A DNA stretch of 64,000 nt from Porphyromonas sp. HMSC065F10 (GTDB lineage Bacteria > Bacteroidota > Bacteroidia > Bacteroidales > Porphyromonadaceae): positions 2,474-66,473 of the forward strand of contig NZ_KV793752.1 of NCBI RefSeq assembly GCF_001808555.1, read 5' to 3'. Below the pieces are notes generated by a model. It saw nothing but the letters and a program-made list of their open reading frames with translations, did not search any database and had not been told where the DNA came from. The translations under genes were made by a program, and so were the position numbers. Position 1 is the first letter of the stretch. Each line of letters opens with the position of its first letter. Shown here piece by piece: positions 1 through 8,374 of the stretch.

Positions 1-31
1 CGGTAAAAGAATTCTCTAATATCGGTATTAG
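1..31. repeat. CTAATAYCGRTATTAG palindrome array, left end cut by window
   Basis: One complete 16-bp near-palindrome, CTAATATCGGTATTAG, lies at 16-31. The window opens with CGGTAAAAG (1-9), which matches the right half of a variant unit found whole at 40945-40960. A 6-bp spacer separates them, giving the 22-bp period seen in the other arrays. The array ends 73 bp before the -7 box at 104. Function unknown. Confidence 0.75.
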
Positions 32-103
32 ATAAAGGGGAGATCCTGGTCGCTCCGGGGGATGATTTCGTGGCGATGTGAAAGGTGGTGAGAGAAAAAA
101 AGG

Positions 104-111
104 TACATTTG
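104..111 (+). promoter_or_regulatory. -7 box TACATTTG of the phosphoglucomutase gene
   Basis: TACATTTG matches the Bacteroidetes TAnnTTTG -7 consensus. It would start transcription near 118, directly before the hairpin at 121-148. No convincing -33 TTG is seen. Confidence 0.5.
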
Positions 112-120
112 TGACTGTAA

Positions 121-148
121 GGTCACACCTTGTAGATGGGTGTGGACC
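121..148 (+). promoter_or_regulatory. 5'-leader hairpin before the phosphoglucomutase gene
   Basis: GGTCACACC (121-129) pairs with GGTGTGGACC (139-148), leaving one bulged G and a 9-nt loop. The stem would sit at the very 5' end of the mRNA, about 45 nt before the ATG at 195. It may stabilise the transcript; no ligand-binding family is recognised. Confidence 0.35.
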
Positions 149-194
149 TTGACGTGTGAATAAAATAATTGGTAACCAGATATATAATCAAGCT

Positions 195-1946
195 ATGGCA
201 GTATCAGAAAGCTTAATCGCCTCTGCACGTGAGAGAGCCCGCAAGTGGCTCTCTGAGGACTATGATGAGGAGACTCGCCGTCAGGTGCAGCAACTCTTAG
301 ACGCTGAGGATCCTTCGGCGTTGGTCGATGCCTTCTACAGGGATCTGGAGTTTGGCACCGGAGGTATGCGTGGCATCATGGGTGCCGGGACCAATCGTAT
401 GAATAAATACAATATCGGTGCTGCCACTCAAGGGCTCTCCAATTACATGATCAAGGAGTTTGGCGAGGACGCTGACCTTAAGGTGGTCGTAGGCTATGAC
501 GGACGTCACAATAGTACGGCCTTTGCGCGTATCGTGGCAGATGTCTTTACTGCCAATGGCATCCGGGTCTACCTTTTCAAGAGTCTTCGCCCCACGCCGA
601 TGATCTCCTATGCGATCCGCCACTTCGGCTGTCAGAGCGGAGGGATGGTAACCGCCTCACACAATCCGCGTGAGTACAATGGATTTAAGGTCTACTGGGA
701 GGATGGCGCTCAGATCATTGCTCCTCATGACAAGAATATCATCGGTGAGGTCAATAAGATCCGCTCCGTACGTGACATCAAGTTTGAGGGACGAGAGGAC
801 CTGATCACACTCATTGACGAGAGCTTTGATGAGCAGTATATCAATGATCTGCTGACGACCCGCCTGACTCCTGAGGCGATCAAGGCTCACCACGACCTCT
901 GCATCGTCTATACACCGCTCCACGGTACCGGTAGTCAGATCAATGTCCGCGCCATGGAGGATGCAGGATTTGACAACATCCATCCGGTCAAGGAGCAGAT
1001 GGTCGTTGATGGGGACTTCCCTACGGTGGACTCTCCCAATCCGGAAAACCCTGAGGCAATGAAGATGGCGCTTGACCTTGCTCATAAGGTGGATGCCGAT
1101 CTTGTCCTCGCCTCGGATCCCGATGCGGATCGTCTCGCTGTGGGGTGTAAGGATAATGAGGGGAAGTATGTCCTACTCACCGGTAACCAGACCTGCCTCC
1201 TCTATGCTTACTATGCGATCAAGCGGCATCAGGAGATTGGTGACCTTTCGGAGAGTGACTACCTTGTCAAGACCATCGTGACCACCGACCTGATCCGTAA
1301 TGTGGCTGAGGCCGGTCACGTTGAGCTCTACGACTGCTACACAGGCTTCAAGTGGATTGCCAGCGTGATGCGCCAAAACGAAGGCACCCGTCGCTACCTC
1401 GGTGGTGGTGAGGAGAGTATCGGCTACCTATGGGAGGACTTTGTCCGCGACAAGGACTCTGTCTCGGCTTGTATCATCATGGGTGAGATCTTTGCCTGGG
1501 CTCTGGAGCAGGGCATGACTCTCTATCAGCTTCTTGATAAGATCTACCTCGAGTATGGCTACTCCGTCGAGAAGACCATCAGTGTGGTACGTCCCGGCGT
1601 GACCGGCGCTCAGGAGATCGAGGATATGATGAAAAACTTCCGTCACCACCCTCTCAAGGAGCTTGCAGGTGAGCAGGTGACCGAGGTGCTGGACTACTCC
1701 ACGCTTGAGGGCAGAGATCAGGTGAGCGGCGAGACCTATACCCTCGACTTCCCCACCACTTCCAACGTCCTTCAGTTCTTTACCGCCAGTGGCACCAAGC
1801 TCTCTGTCCGTCCCTCGGGTACGGAGCCGAAGATCAAGTTTTACATGGAGGTGCATGCCTCCCCTAAGGATCCCGCTCAACTGGCTGAGGCACGTCGCTC
1901 CTGCGATGAGCGTGTAGAGGCGATCCGTAAGCAGCTCGATATCTGA
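195..1946 (+). CDS. phosphoglucomutase/phosphomannomutase family alpha-D-phosphohexomutase
   Basis: Interconverts hexose 1- and 6-phosphates in the cytoplasm, feeding glycolysis and nucleotide-sugar synthesis. With the ATG at 195 the product has 583 residues. Family landmarks appear in order: phosphoserine loop TASHNP with Ser155, metal loop DPDADR from Asp308, sugar-specificity loop GGGEES around 403-408, and phosphate-binding RPSGTEPK from Arg539. An in-frame GTG at 156 would add 13 residues. I prefer 195 because homologues begin close to this Met, just before the LIASARERARKWL helix, and because the extension lacks family similarity. The family is clear; glucose versus mannose preference cannot be read from sequence. 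A hairpin terminator follows. Confidence 0.93.
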   Translation: MAVSESLIASARERARKWLSEDYDEETRRQVQQLLDAEDPSALVDAFYRDLEFGTGGMRGIMGAGTNRMNKYNIGAATQGLSNYMIKEFGEDADLKVVVGYDGRHNSTAFARIVADVFTANGIRVYLFKSLRPTPMISYAIRHFGCQSGGMVTASHNPREYNGFKVYWEDGAQIIAPHDKNIIGEVNKIRSVRDIKFEGREDLITLIDESFDEQYINDLLTTRLTPEAIKAHHDLCIVYTPLHGTGSQINVRAMEDAGFDNIHPVKEQMVVDGDFPTVDSPNPENPEAMKMALDLAHKVDADLVLASDPDADRLAVGCKDNEGKYVLLTGNQTCLLYAYYAIKRHQEIGDLSESDYLVKTIVTTDLIRNVAEAGHVELYDCYTGFKWIASVMRQNEGTRRYLGGGEESIGYLWEDFVRDKDSVSACIIMGEIFAWALEQGMTLYQLLDKIYLEYGYSVEKTISVVRPGVTGAQEIEDMMKNFRHHPLKELAGEQVTEVLDYSTLEGRDQVSGETYTLDFPTTSNVLQFFTASGTKLSVRPSGTEPKIKFYMEVHASPKDPAQLAEARRSCDERVEAIRKQLDI

Positions 1947-1976
1947 GTAATTAGATCAAGTTAATATTATAGTCAA

Positions 1977-2017
1977 GGGATGGGAGAGCGGTATGGAGCT
2001 GTCTCTCCCACCCCTTT
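1977..2017 (+). terminator. probable intrinsic terminator between the mutase gene and topB
   Basis: GGGATGGGAGAG (1977-1988) pairs with CTCTCCCACCCC (2003-2014) apart from one mismatch, followed by TTTCT. It lies directly before the topB start, so it may attenuate rather than fully block read-through; no separate topB promoter is evident. Confidence 0.5.
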
Positions 2018-2028
2018 CTGTATAACGG

Positions 2029-4059
2029 ATGAAAGTCTGTATTGCTGAGAAACCCTCCGTTGCTCGCTCCATTGCTGCTGTCCTGGGTGCCGGCGAGGCA
2101 CACGATGGCTATATGGAGGGCAATGGATATAGAGTCACCTGGACCTTTGGTCACCTCTGTGAGCTGAAGGAGCCGGCGGAGTATGCCACACGGTGGCAGC
2201 GGTGGAGTCTCGTCCATCTGCCGATAGTGCCGGAGCGCTTCGGGATCAAGCTTAAGGAGGACAGCGGCATCAAGCACCAGTTTGACGTCATCCGCAGACT
2301 GGTATCGGAGGCCGATGAGGTGATCAACTGTGGTGATGCCGGTCAGGAGGGAGAGCTGATCCAGCGCTGGGTACTTCAGCTGGCAGACTGCAGGGTCCCG
2401 ATCCGGCGTCTCTGGCTCTCCTCTATGACTGAGGAGGCTATCCGAGAGGGCTTCGATCACCTGCACGACTCTGCCGAGTATGAGCGACTCTACTATGCCG
2501 GCATGACGCGAGCGATCGGAGACTGGCTCCTTGGGATCAATGCGACTCGCCTCTATACCCTTAAGTATCGGTCGGGAGACTCTCGCCGCTTACTCTCTGT
2601 GGGACGTGTGCAGACGCCTACTTTGGCCCTCATCGTCGAGAGGGCGGAGGAGATAGAGCACTTTGTCCCCGAGCCCTATTGGGAGATCAAGACGATCTAC
2701 AGGGAGACCGCCTTTGCTACCACCGCAGGGCGATATAGCACGGTCGATAAGGCGCAGAAGATATTGGATAAGATCACGGGTAAGCCCTTCTCTGTCACAA
2801 AGGTGACGAAGAAGAAGGGGAAAGAGGCTCCTCCGCATCTCTTTGACCTTACCTCTCTCCAGATCGAGGCGAATAAGAAACTGGGACTCTCAGCCGATGA
2901 GACTCTCAGTACGATCCAGGCACTCTATGAGCGAAAGTTGGTTACCTATCCACGTGTAGATACCACGTATATTACTGAGGATGTCTATGCAAAGTGTCCT
3001 GAGATCCTTAATAACCTCTACCAGAGGTATCAAGTACTAAGAGACCTTATTGCCCCGCTGGGGCACAAGAAGCTACGTAAGCTAAAAAGTGTCGTCGACA
3101 ATAGTAAGGTGACAGACCACCATGCGATCATACCGACCGGTGAGGGTGGGGTGTTTACCGGCAACGAGGAGCAACAGATCTACGACCTCATCTCGAGACG
3201 ATTCCTCGCTGCCTTTTATCCCGACATGCAGTATGAGCAGACGACGGTCCAGGGAGCAGTCGAGGGCGTACGCTTTCGTGCCGGCGGGCGGGTGATTACC
3301 GACCCTGGGTGGCAGGCGGTGGTGAAGCCCGATGAGGATAAGGAGTCTCAGGACGAAGAGTCGACGACTGCTGTGATGCCTTCTTTTGTTGAGGGGGAGC
3401 AGGGACCACACCGACCGGAGCTGCAGGAGAAGCAGACCCGCCCACCCAGAGCCTACACTGAGGCAACCCTCCTCAGGGCTATGGAGACTGCCGGTAAACT
3501 GGTGGAGAGTGAGGAGATGAAGGAGGCGCTGAAGCAGAATGGCATCGGCCGCCCATCCACTCGTGCTGCCATCATAGAGACGCTCCTCAGTCGCGGATAT
3601 ATCCGCAAGCAGCGTAAGACCTTGCTCCCGACTCCCGTTGGGCGGGAGCTGATCCATATCATCCGGGACGATATGCTCAAGAGTGTGGAGCTGACCGGTC
3701 AGTGGGAGAGGAAGCTACGCCAGATAGAGAGTGGCGAGTATGATGCTCGGCAGTTCATCTCCGACCTTACTCAGAAGGTTACCAGGATGGTCACTGAGGT
3801 GATCCGGGATCCTCGCACCATGAGTGCTCTGATCGAGGAGGAGAAAACCGCTGTGTCGGAGAAAGGAGAGGAAAAAGAAAAGAAGAAACGGCAACGCCGC
3901 TCCTCCTCTCAGTCTCGTAAGCCGGCAGATGCTCCTCTCGGCGAGGGAGACCTCTGCCCAAAGTGTCGTAAGGGACATCTGCTTCGTGGGCGGACAGCCC
4001 TTGGTTGCTCGAGGTATGCGGAGGGGTGTGACTACCGACTTCCCCTTCCCGAGGAGTGA
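2029..4059 (+). CDS. topB: DNA topoisomerase III
   Basis: Type IA topoisomerase that relaxes and decatenates DNA. The 676-residue protein opens with the TOPRIM glutamate motif IAEKPSVA, then the acidic DAGQEGELI around residue 105, the SVGRVQTPTLALIV segment, and the active-site tyrosine Tyr307 in LVTYPRVDTTY. A Lys/Arg-rich low-complexity linker near residue 615 precedes a single C-terminal zinc ribbon (CPKC...C...C), shorter than the tail of TopA. Overall it is longer than the catalytic core alone but lacks several repeated zinc fingers, which supports TopB rather than TopA. Its stop lies 2 bp from the stop of the convergent downstream gene. Confidence 0.93.
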   Translation: MKVCIAEKPSVARSIAAVLGAGEAHDGYMEGNGYRVTWTFGHLCELKEPAEYATRWQRWSLVHLPIVPERFGIKLKEDSGIKHQFDVIRRLVSEADEVINCGDAGQEGELIQRWVLQLADCRVPIRRLWLSSMTEEAIREGFDHLHDSAEYERLYYAGMTRAIGDWLLGINATRLYTLKYRSGDSRRLLSVGRVQTPTLALIVERAEEIEHFVPEPYWEIKTIYRETAFATTAGRYSTVDKAQKILDKITGKPFSVTKVTKKKGKEAPPHLFDLTSLQIEANKKLGLSADETLSTIQALYERKLVTYPRVDTTYITEDVYAKCPEILNNLYQRYQVLRDLIAPLGHKKLRKLKSVVDNSKVTDHHAIIPTGEGGVFTGNEEQQIYDLISRRFLAAFYPDMQYEQTTVQGAVEGVRFRAGGRVITDPGWQAVVKPDEDKESQDEESTTAVMPSFVEGEQGPHRPELQEKQTRPPRAYTEATLLRAMETAGKLVESEEMKEALKQNGIGRPSTRAAIIETLLSRGYIRKQRKTLLPTPVGRELIHIIRDDMLKSVELTGQWERKLRQIESGEYDARQFISDLTQKVTRMVTEVIRDPRTMSALIEEEKTAVSEKGEEKEKKKRQRRSSSQSRKPADAPLGEGDLCPKCRKGHLLRGRTALGCSRYAEGCDYRLPLPEE

Positions 4060-4061
4060 CT

Positions 4062-4736
4062 CTAGACCAAGCCGTACTCTACCTCTGTACAAACGCGCTC
4101 GATCATAGCGTCCCGTCCATAAGGGTCGTAGTCAGCCTTTAGAGAAGCGCCAAAGAACTTGGCAAACATATTCCAAAATCCTGCTGCAAAGCCACCGAGG
4201 AAAGAGTCGATCAGCTCGTAAGACGTGCTATTTGTCTCCCTCGTGATGAGCTTAAGTAGGAGCTTACCCTGGCGGAGAGTGAGCTTTTTCATCTCCGGCT
4301 TATATTGCTCGTAGAGCTCCTTCTGCATCCGCTTGAGGTGTGCCTCGCGAGCCTTATCATTTGGCAGCGTCTGGAGGTACTCATACGTCTCCATCATTGT
4401 CTCGCTCACCATCTTGGCGTAGGGGAGGGTGATCTTGACGTCTCTCACGAGACGATTATAAGCCCTGCGCTCCTCGGGCGTTGCATACTTCATCTCTCGA
4501 TAGATAGAGACCGGACCGAGGTCCACAGTCGGGAGAGTCTCGCCGTACTCCGTCCGGACCGGTACCAAGAATCCCTGCACCTTTTTCCCCTCCTTTGAGA
4601 TCTGCTTCAGCTCCTCTCGGAGAGACTCCTGAGCCTCTCCCAGCGCTGAGGTCAGCACCAGGGTGAGGAGTGATAGGAGGACCCGATAGGCGGCACGAAG
4701 CCTAAGAGGATGCACAAGTAAATAGTTCATAGTCAT
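4062..4736 (-). CDS. DUF4294 family exported protein
   Basis: A 224-residue protein with an N-terminal signal sequence (hydrophobic LRAAYRVLLSLLTLVLTSALGEA, cleavage probably after about residue 35). The central part contains the DUF4294 signature around residues 60-150 (VDLGPVSIYREMKYATPEERRAYNRLVRDVKITLPYAKM, then an RMQKELYEQYKPEMKKLTLRQGKLLLKLI helix). The family is common in Bacteroidetes and its function is unknown; the export signal implies a periplasmic role. It is monocistronic with its own -7 box. It converges on topB with only 2 bp between stop codons and no room for a dedicated terminator. Confidence 0.85.
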   Translation of the reverse strand: MTMNYLLVHPLRLRAAYRVLLSLLTLVLTSALGEAQESLREELKQISKEGKKVQGFLVPVRTEYGETLPTVDLGPVSIYREMKYATPEERRAYNRLVRDVKITLPYAKMVSETMMETYEYLQTLPNDKAREAHLKRMQKELYEQYKPEMKKLTLRQGKLLLKLITRETNSTSYELIDSFLGGFAAGFWNMFAKFFGASLKADYDPYGRDAMIERVCTEVEYGLV

Positions 4737-4775
4737 TAAGTCGAGGACGTGTGGTACGCCCCCTTATCTACGGCA

Positions 4776-4783
4776 CAAATATA
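4776..4783 (-). promoter_or_regulatory. -7 box TATATTTG of the DUF4294 gene
   Basis: Read on the minus strand the motif is TATATTTG (TAnnTTTG), about 40 bp before the ATG at 4736. The rest of the 125-bp gap up to 4861 shows nothing else recognisable. Confidence 0.45.
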
Positions 4784-4861
4784 CGCAAAAAGCCCCCTCT
4801 TGATTCGCTCAAAGGCTGATTATAAGGGAGATTTAGGAAAAAGGAGAAAGTATAGTCTTTT

Positions 4862-5662
4862 TTACAATATCAGGAGTGTCCCTGCCATCACCGCCATACC
4901 TGAGATCACGCCGAGTATAGCTTGGTGGTGCTTCCCATACCGCTCTGCTGCAGGGAGCAGCTCGTCGAGAGAGATGTAGATCATCACGCCGGCGATGACC
5001 GCATTAGTGGTATGGAGTAGGGCGGGTGTCAGGTAGGGCTGTAGGAAAAGGTATCCCACCAATGCACCGACCGGCTCAGCCAGTCCGGAGAGGACACCTA
5101 AGAGCAGCGCTCGTGAGCGGCTCCCGGTGGCGTAGTAGATCAGGACCGAGACAGAGATGCCCTCAGGGATATTGTGGATCATGATTGCCAGCATGATCGG
5201 CAGAGCGGTAGTGGGGGAGGATAGCGCGGAGAGGAAGGTGACCATTCCCTCAGGGAAGTTATGTAGCGTAATGATGAGACCGCTCATCAGCCCGATCCTC
5301 CTCAGCCCCTCCAGAGAGTGCTCCTCACCGATCCGCATCTCCTCCACCCCGTGGATCTCATGAGGATTTTCCGTCTCAGGGATTGCTAAGTCAATCAGCA
5401 GTGTTGCCACTATGCCGCCAAAAAATGCCAGCACCGCATATAGCTCCCCTATGGGGCCCCATGTCTCCACGAGAGAGACCCGCGCCTGAGACAGCAGCTC
5501 CACAAAGGAGATATAGATCATCACCCCAGCGGAGAGTCCCAGTCCAATGCAGAGGAGCGACCTGTTGGTTCGCTTGGAGAGAACTGCGATCACGGCACCG
5601 ATGCCGGTGGAGAGCCCTGCCAGCAGGGTCATCATCAGGGCGATGGTAAAATTGCCTTCCAT
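4862..5662 (-). CDS. ZIP family divalent metal transporter (second of a tandem pair)
   Basis: Inner-membrane transporter of 266 residues with about eight hydrophobic segments. ZIP signatures are present: TM4 motif HNFPEGM and TM5 motif HNIPEGIS, whose His and Glu residues form the binuclear metal site, with a His/Glu-bearing loop between TM3 and TM4 (NPHEIHGVEE). The family usually moves Zn2+, Fe2+ or Mn2+ into the cytoplasm. It starts 6 bp after the stop of its paralogue and so is co-transcribed with it and with murF. It resembles the GufA/ZupT branch; the substrate cannot be assigned. Confidence 0.9.
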   Translation of the reverse strand: MEGNFTIALMMTLLAGLSTGIGAVIAVLSKRTNRSLLCIGLGLSAGVMIYISFVELLSQARVSLVETWGPIGELYAVLAFFGGIVATLLIDLAIPETENPHEIHGVEEMRIGEEHSLEGLRRIGLMSGLIITLHNFPEGMVTFLSALSSPTTALPIMLAIMIHNIPEGISVSVLIYYATGSRSRALLLGVLSGLAEPVGALVGYLFLQPYLTPALLHTTNAVIAGVMIYISLDELLPAAERYGKHHQAILGVISGMAVMAGTLLIL

Positions 5663-5668
5663 AAATAA

Positions 5669-6475
5669 TCAGTGGTGTATCAGTGTCATCGTCAGTCCCA
5701 TAACGAGCAGTCCCATGAGGATCCCAAGGAGAGAGGCATGGCGCCTGTCGTAGCTGTAGGAGGCGGGGATCAGCTCGTCGAATGAGACGTAGACCATAAT
5801 GCCGGCAACAAGGGCGAGCATCAGCCCGAGGGAGAGAGGCGACTCCATTGGTCCGGATAGGAAAGCTCCGAGGACAGCCCCGATAAGCTCCATCGCACCC
5901 GAGAGAAGGCAGACCAGCAGTGCCCTCATACGCCCATATCCGGCATAGTATATAGGTATGGCGATCGAGAGCCCTATCGGGATATTGTGCATACCGACGG
6001 CCAGCATGACAGGGATCCCCTCCATGGGTGCCTCCGTCGCTGTCAGGTAGAGCATCATCCCCTCGGGTATGTTGTGTATTGAGATGGCAACCGCTGCCAC
6101 CAGTGCGGAGATGAGGAGGGAGCGCTTCTCCTCAGTATCCTCCTTCATCATCCTCCCATCGCCGTGATGGGTATGGTGCGCACTCCCGGGCAATAGTCTG
6201 TCAAGTAGAGCCATCGCTGCCATCCCGCCGGCGAAGCCCCCGAGAGCCAAGAGGTGCCCCCGCTCTCCATAGAGCGAGGCCAACTCCTCGCACGCCTCAG
6301 GGAGTAGACCCTGTAGAGCCAAGAATAGGAGGACGCCCCCTGCGAGCCCCATCCCTAAAGCGAGGAGCCGATCCTCGTGGGAGCCCCTTCTGCCGATGAG
6401 TGCCAAGGCGCCACCGAGGGGTGTCGCCATACCGGCTCCCAGGGTCAGCAGCAGTGCGTAGAGGTCAATGCTCAT
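5669..6475 (-). CDS. ZIP family divalent metal transporter (first of a tandem pair)
   Basis: A 268-residue multipass membrane protein paralogous to the next gene. It carries HNIPEGMM and HNIPIGLS as the TM4 and TM5 metal-site motifs. The second is HNIPIG instead of HNIPEG, so one conserved Glu ligand is replaced by Ile. The cytoplasmic loop contains a short His cluster, HHTHHGDG, near residue 155, typical of ZIP metal sensing. It starts 3 bp after murF and overlaps nothing. The altered TM5 motif suggests the paralogues differ in metal preference or that they act together; this is inference. Confidence 0.88.
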   Translation of the reverse strand: MSIDLYALLLTLGAGMATPLGGALALIGRRGSHEDRLLALGMGLAGGVLLFLALQGLLPEACEELASLYGERGHLLALGGFAGGMAAMALLDRLLPGSAHHTHHGDGRMMKEDTEEKRSLLISALVAAVAISIHNIPEGMMLYLTATEAPMEGIPVMLAVGMHNIPIGLSIAIPIYYAGYGRMRALLVCLLSGAMELIGAVLGAFLSGPMESPLSLGLMLALVAGIMVYVSFDELIPASYSYDRRHASLLGILMGLLVMGLTMTLIHH

Positions 6476-6478
6476 AGA

Positions 6479-7867
6479 TCAGTATCTGAACTTCGATGTC
6501 GGGAGGGTATATGTGTCGGAGCCGGATACCCCCTCGTCAGCCTTCATTGACAGAGTGTCCTTGAGCCTGTCAAGCCCGATCCTATGCGACCCCTTGAGCA
6601 GCCATACACTCTCATCCGGCACCTCGATCACCTCCAGAAACGACCTAAGCCCCTCGATGTCTCGGAAGGCCATTGTCTCCGGTGAGGCGAGACGGTAGAA
6701 GGATTCGCCCACATAGAGCGTTGTGATCTCCGGCTCACTCTCCATCAGTCTCATAATCTCCAGATGCTCCTCGTCCGAGACATCGCCCAGCTCCAGCATA
6801 TCACCGAGGATGGCAAACTTTGCCGGCTCCGGTGCGGTAAATAGATTTTCAATGGCTGCTCGCATTGAGGATGGATTGGCATTGTAGGCATCCATGATCA
6901 GTGATATGTGGCGCGGAAGCCTGACCACCTGAGAGCGGTCATTGGTCGGCGTGTAGGACTCAATCGCATTGGCAATCGTCGGCATGGTGAGCCCAAAGGT
7001 CACCCCGACTGCAAAGGCTGCGAGGACGTTGTGGTAATTGTATCGCCCCACGAGATGGGTAGCGATATCCTGCTCGCCAAGGCTGCAGCTGATCCGGAGG
7101 GAGAGGTAGGGCTGCTCCCTTAGGATCGTTGCCTTGAAGTCCGGCTCCCTGTCGTATGAACCGTCTGCGAGACCATAGGTCACCTGAGCCTCATCGGACC
7201 ACCGCTCGCGCAGGAGTGGGTCATCGAGATTGAGGAAAACGACTCCCCCGCTCTCGTAGGCTCTCTCAGCGAGGATGCTCTTCTCTCTCAGCGTCCCCTC
7301 CAGTGAGCCAAAGCCCTCAAGGTGCGCCTTTCCGATACCGGTGATCAGGGCGTGGGTCGGGCGTGCAATGTCGGCGAGTGGAGCCATCTCGCCCGGGTGA
7401 TTGATCCCGATCTCCACTACCGCTATCTCGTGCTCGTCATTGAGGCGTAGGAGTGTGAGCGGCATACCGAGGTGGTTGTTGAAGTTGCCCTCCGTGTAGA
7501 GGACCTTGTACCTCTGAGAGAGGACGACAGCGCAGAGCTCCTTCGTTGTTGTCTTGCCGTTGCTCCCGGTGATGGCGATGAGGGGGATCTTGAAGCTTTC
7601 TCGGTGTCTCTTAGCAAGCTGCTGCAGAGCGAGTAATGTGTCCTCGGTGTAGATGCAGCGCTCGTCCCGCTCGGCGAGAGAGGGATCTGAGACCAGCGCC
7701 ACGGCAGCGCCGCGCTCCAGTGCAGCCTCTGCAAAGGTATTTCCGTCCACACGCTCCCCGGGGAGGGCGACAAAGAAGTCTCCCTGCTCTACCTGCCTGG
7801 AGTCGGTGCAGATAGACGGGTGCTCTAAGAAGACCTTGTAGAGCGACTCTATATCTTGATTATTCAT
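6479..7867 (-). CDS. murF: UDP-N-acetylmuramoyl-tripeptide--D-alanyl-D-alanine ligase
   Basis: Cytoplasmic Mur ligase that adds D-Ala-D-Ala to UDP-MurNAc-tripeptide in peptidoglycan synthesis. The 462 residues show the three Mur domains: an N-terminal substrate domain (TDSRQVEQGDFFVALPG), the ATP-binding P-loop GSNGKTTT at 101-108 with NFNNHLGMPLTLL and EIGINHPGEM following, and the C-terminal domain with DAYNANPSSM and LGDMLELG. It is the first gene of a unit that continues into the two ZIP transporters, an unusual pairing for murF. A -7 box lies 23 bp upstream of the ATG. Confidence 0.95.
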   Translation of the reverse strand: MNNQDIESLYKVFLEHPSICTDSRQVEQGDFFVALPGERVDGNTFAEAALERGAAVALVSDPSLAERDERCIYTEDTLLALQQLAKRHRESFKIPLIAITGSNGKTTTKELCAVVLSQRYKVLYTEGNFNNHLGMPLTLLRLNDEHEIAVVEIGINHPGEMAPLADIARPTHALITGIGKAHLEGFGSLEGTLREKSILAERAYESGGVVFLNLDDPLLRERWSDEAQVTYGLADGSYDREPDFKATILREQPYLSLRISCSLGEQDIATHLVGRYNYHNVLAAFAVGVTFGLTMPTIANAIESYTPTNDRSQVVRLPRHISLIMDAYNANPSSMRAAIENLFTAPEPAKFAILGDMLELGDVSDEEHLEIMRLMESEPEITTLYVGESFYRLASPETMAFRDIEGLRSFLEVIEVPDESVWLLKGSHRIGLDRLKDTLSMKADEGVSGSDTYTLPTSKFRY

Positions 7868-7889
7868 ATCCTTTTATCTCTAATTCTTG

Positions 7890-7897
7890 ACAAAATT
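7890..7897 (-). promoter_or_regulatory. -7 box TAATTTTG of murF
   Basis: TAATTTTG on the minus strand fits TAnnTTTG. A start near 7883 would leave a leader of only about 15 nt. The MITE-like element begins 33 bp further upstream. Confidence 0.45.
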
Positions 7898-7939
7898 AGT
7901 CTAAAAGAGGTCCACCCGCAAGTATAGCTCCTATTTCCT

Positions 7940-8345
7940 CAGGGGTGACGCATTTGAGTTTCTCGGCTAAGCAAACCGGACCCATAGGGGTCCTCTACTG
8001 GTTAGCCTCTCGTGAGATAACGCTCCTCGACAAAGGACACCCGAAAGGGATTCTTCGTTTTCCACTCTTCACAATGAGTTGAATGCCTTCTGCAGAGCTA
8101 AAATGCGTCTCCGCCCGGAGCCTTCTCCTCACGGGACTGCAGTGCCACCCCTATGGGACCGCAGTGCCACCCCTACGGGACTGCAGTGCCACGCCTACGG
8201 GACTGCAGTGCCATCCCCACGGGACTGCAGTGCCATCCCTACGGGACTGCAGCCTCTCCCACAAGAGAGAAGGATCACCCGGCTGCGTGGCACCTCGGCA
8301 GGGGTGTTTTCTTCTTAGTTGTAAAGCTCAAATGCGTCACCTCTG
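7940..8345. mobile_element. MITE-like element, 406 bp, non-coding
   Basis: Between murF and thrA lies a gene-free block bounded by 19-bp terminal inverted repeats. The left one, at 7940-7958, reads CAGGGGTGACGCATTTGAG; the reverse complement of 8327-8345 differs from it at one position. Directly outside are 10-bp direct repeats, CCTATTTCCT (7930-7939) and CCTATTCCCT (8346-8355), 9 of 10 identical, as expected of a target-site duplication. A degenerate internal copy of the end sequence lies at 8097-8112. Inside are a 22-bp minisatellite (8133-8252) and a hairpin near 7977-8007. No transposase is present, so movement would need one supplied in trans. The layout recalls, from memory, the BrickBuilt MITEs of Porphyromonas gingivalis; sequence identity with them was not tested. 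Confidence 0.8.
8133..8252. repeat. 22-bp minisatellite, five full copies plus a partial
   Basis: Five head-to-tail units start at 8133, 8155, 8177, 8199 and 8221, each exactly 22 bp, followed by a 10-bp partial. The unit begins GGGACTGCAGTGCCAYCCC; its core ACTGCAGT is a perfect palindrome flanked by GG and CC. Variation is limited to a few positions per unit. It lies inside the MITE-like element. Confidence 0.9.
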
Positions 8346-8374
8346 CCTATTCCCTTACCATATGTTGGGGTGTG

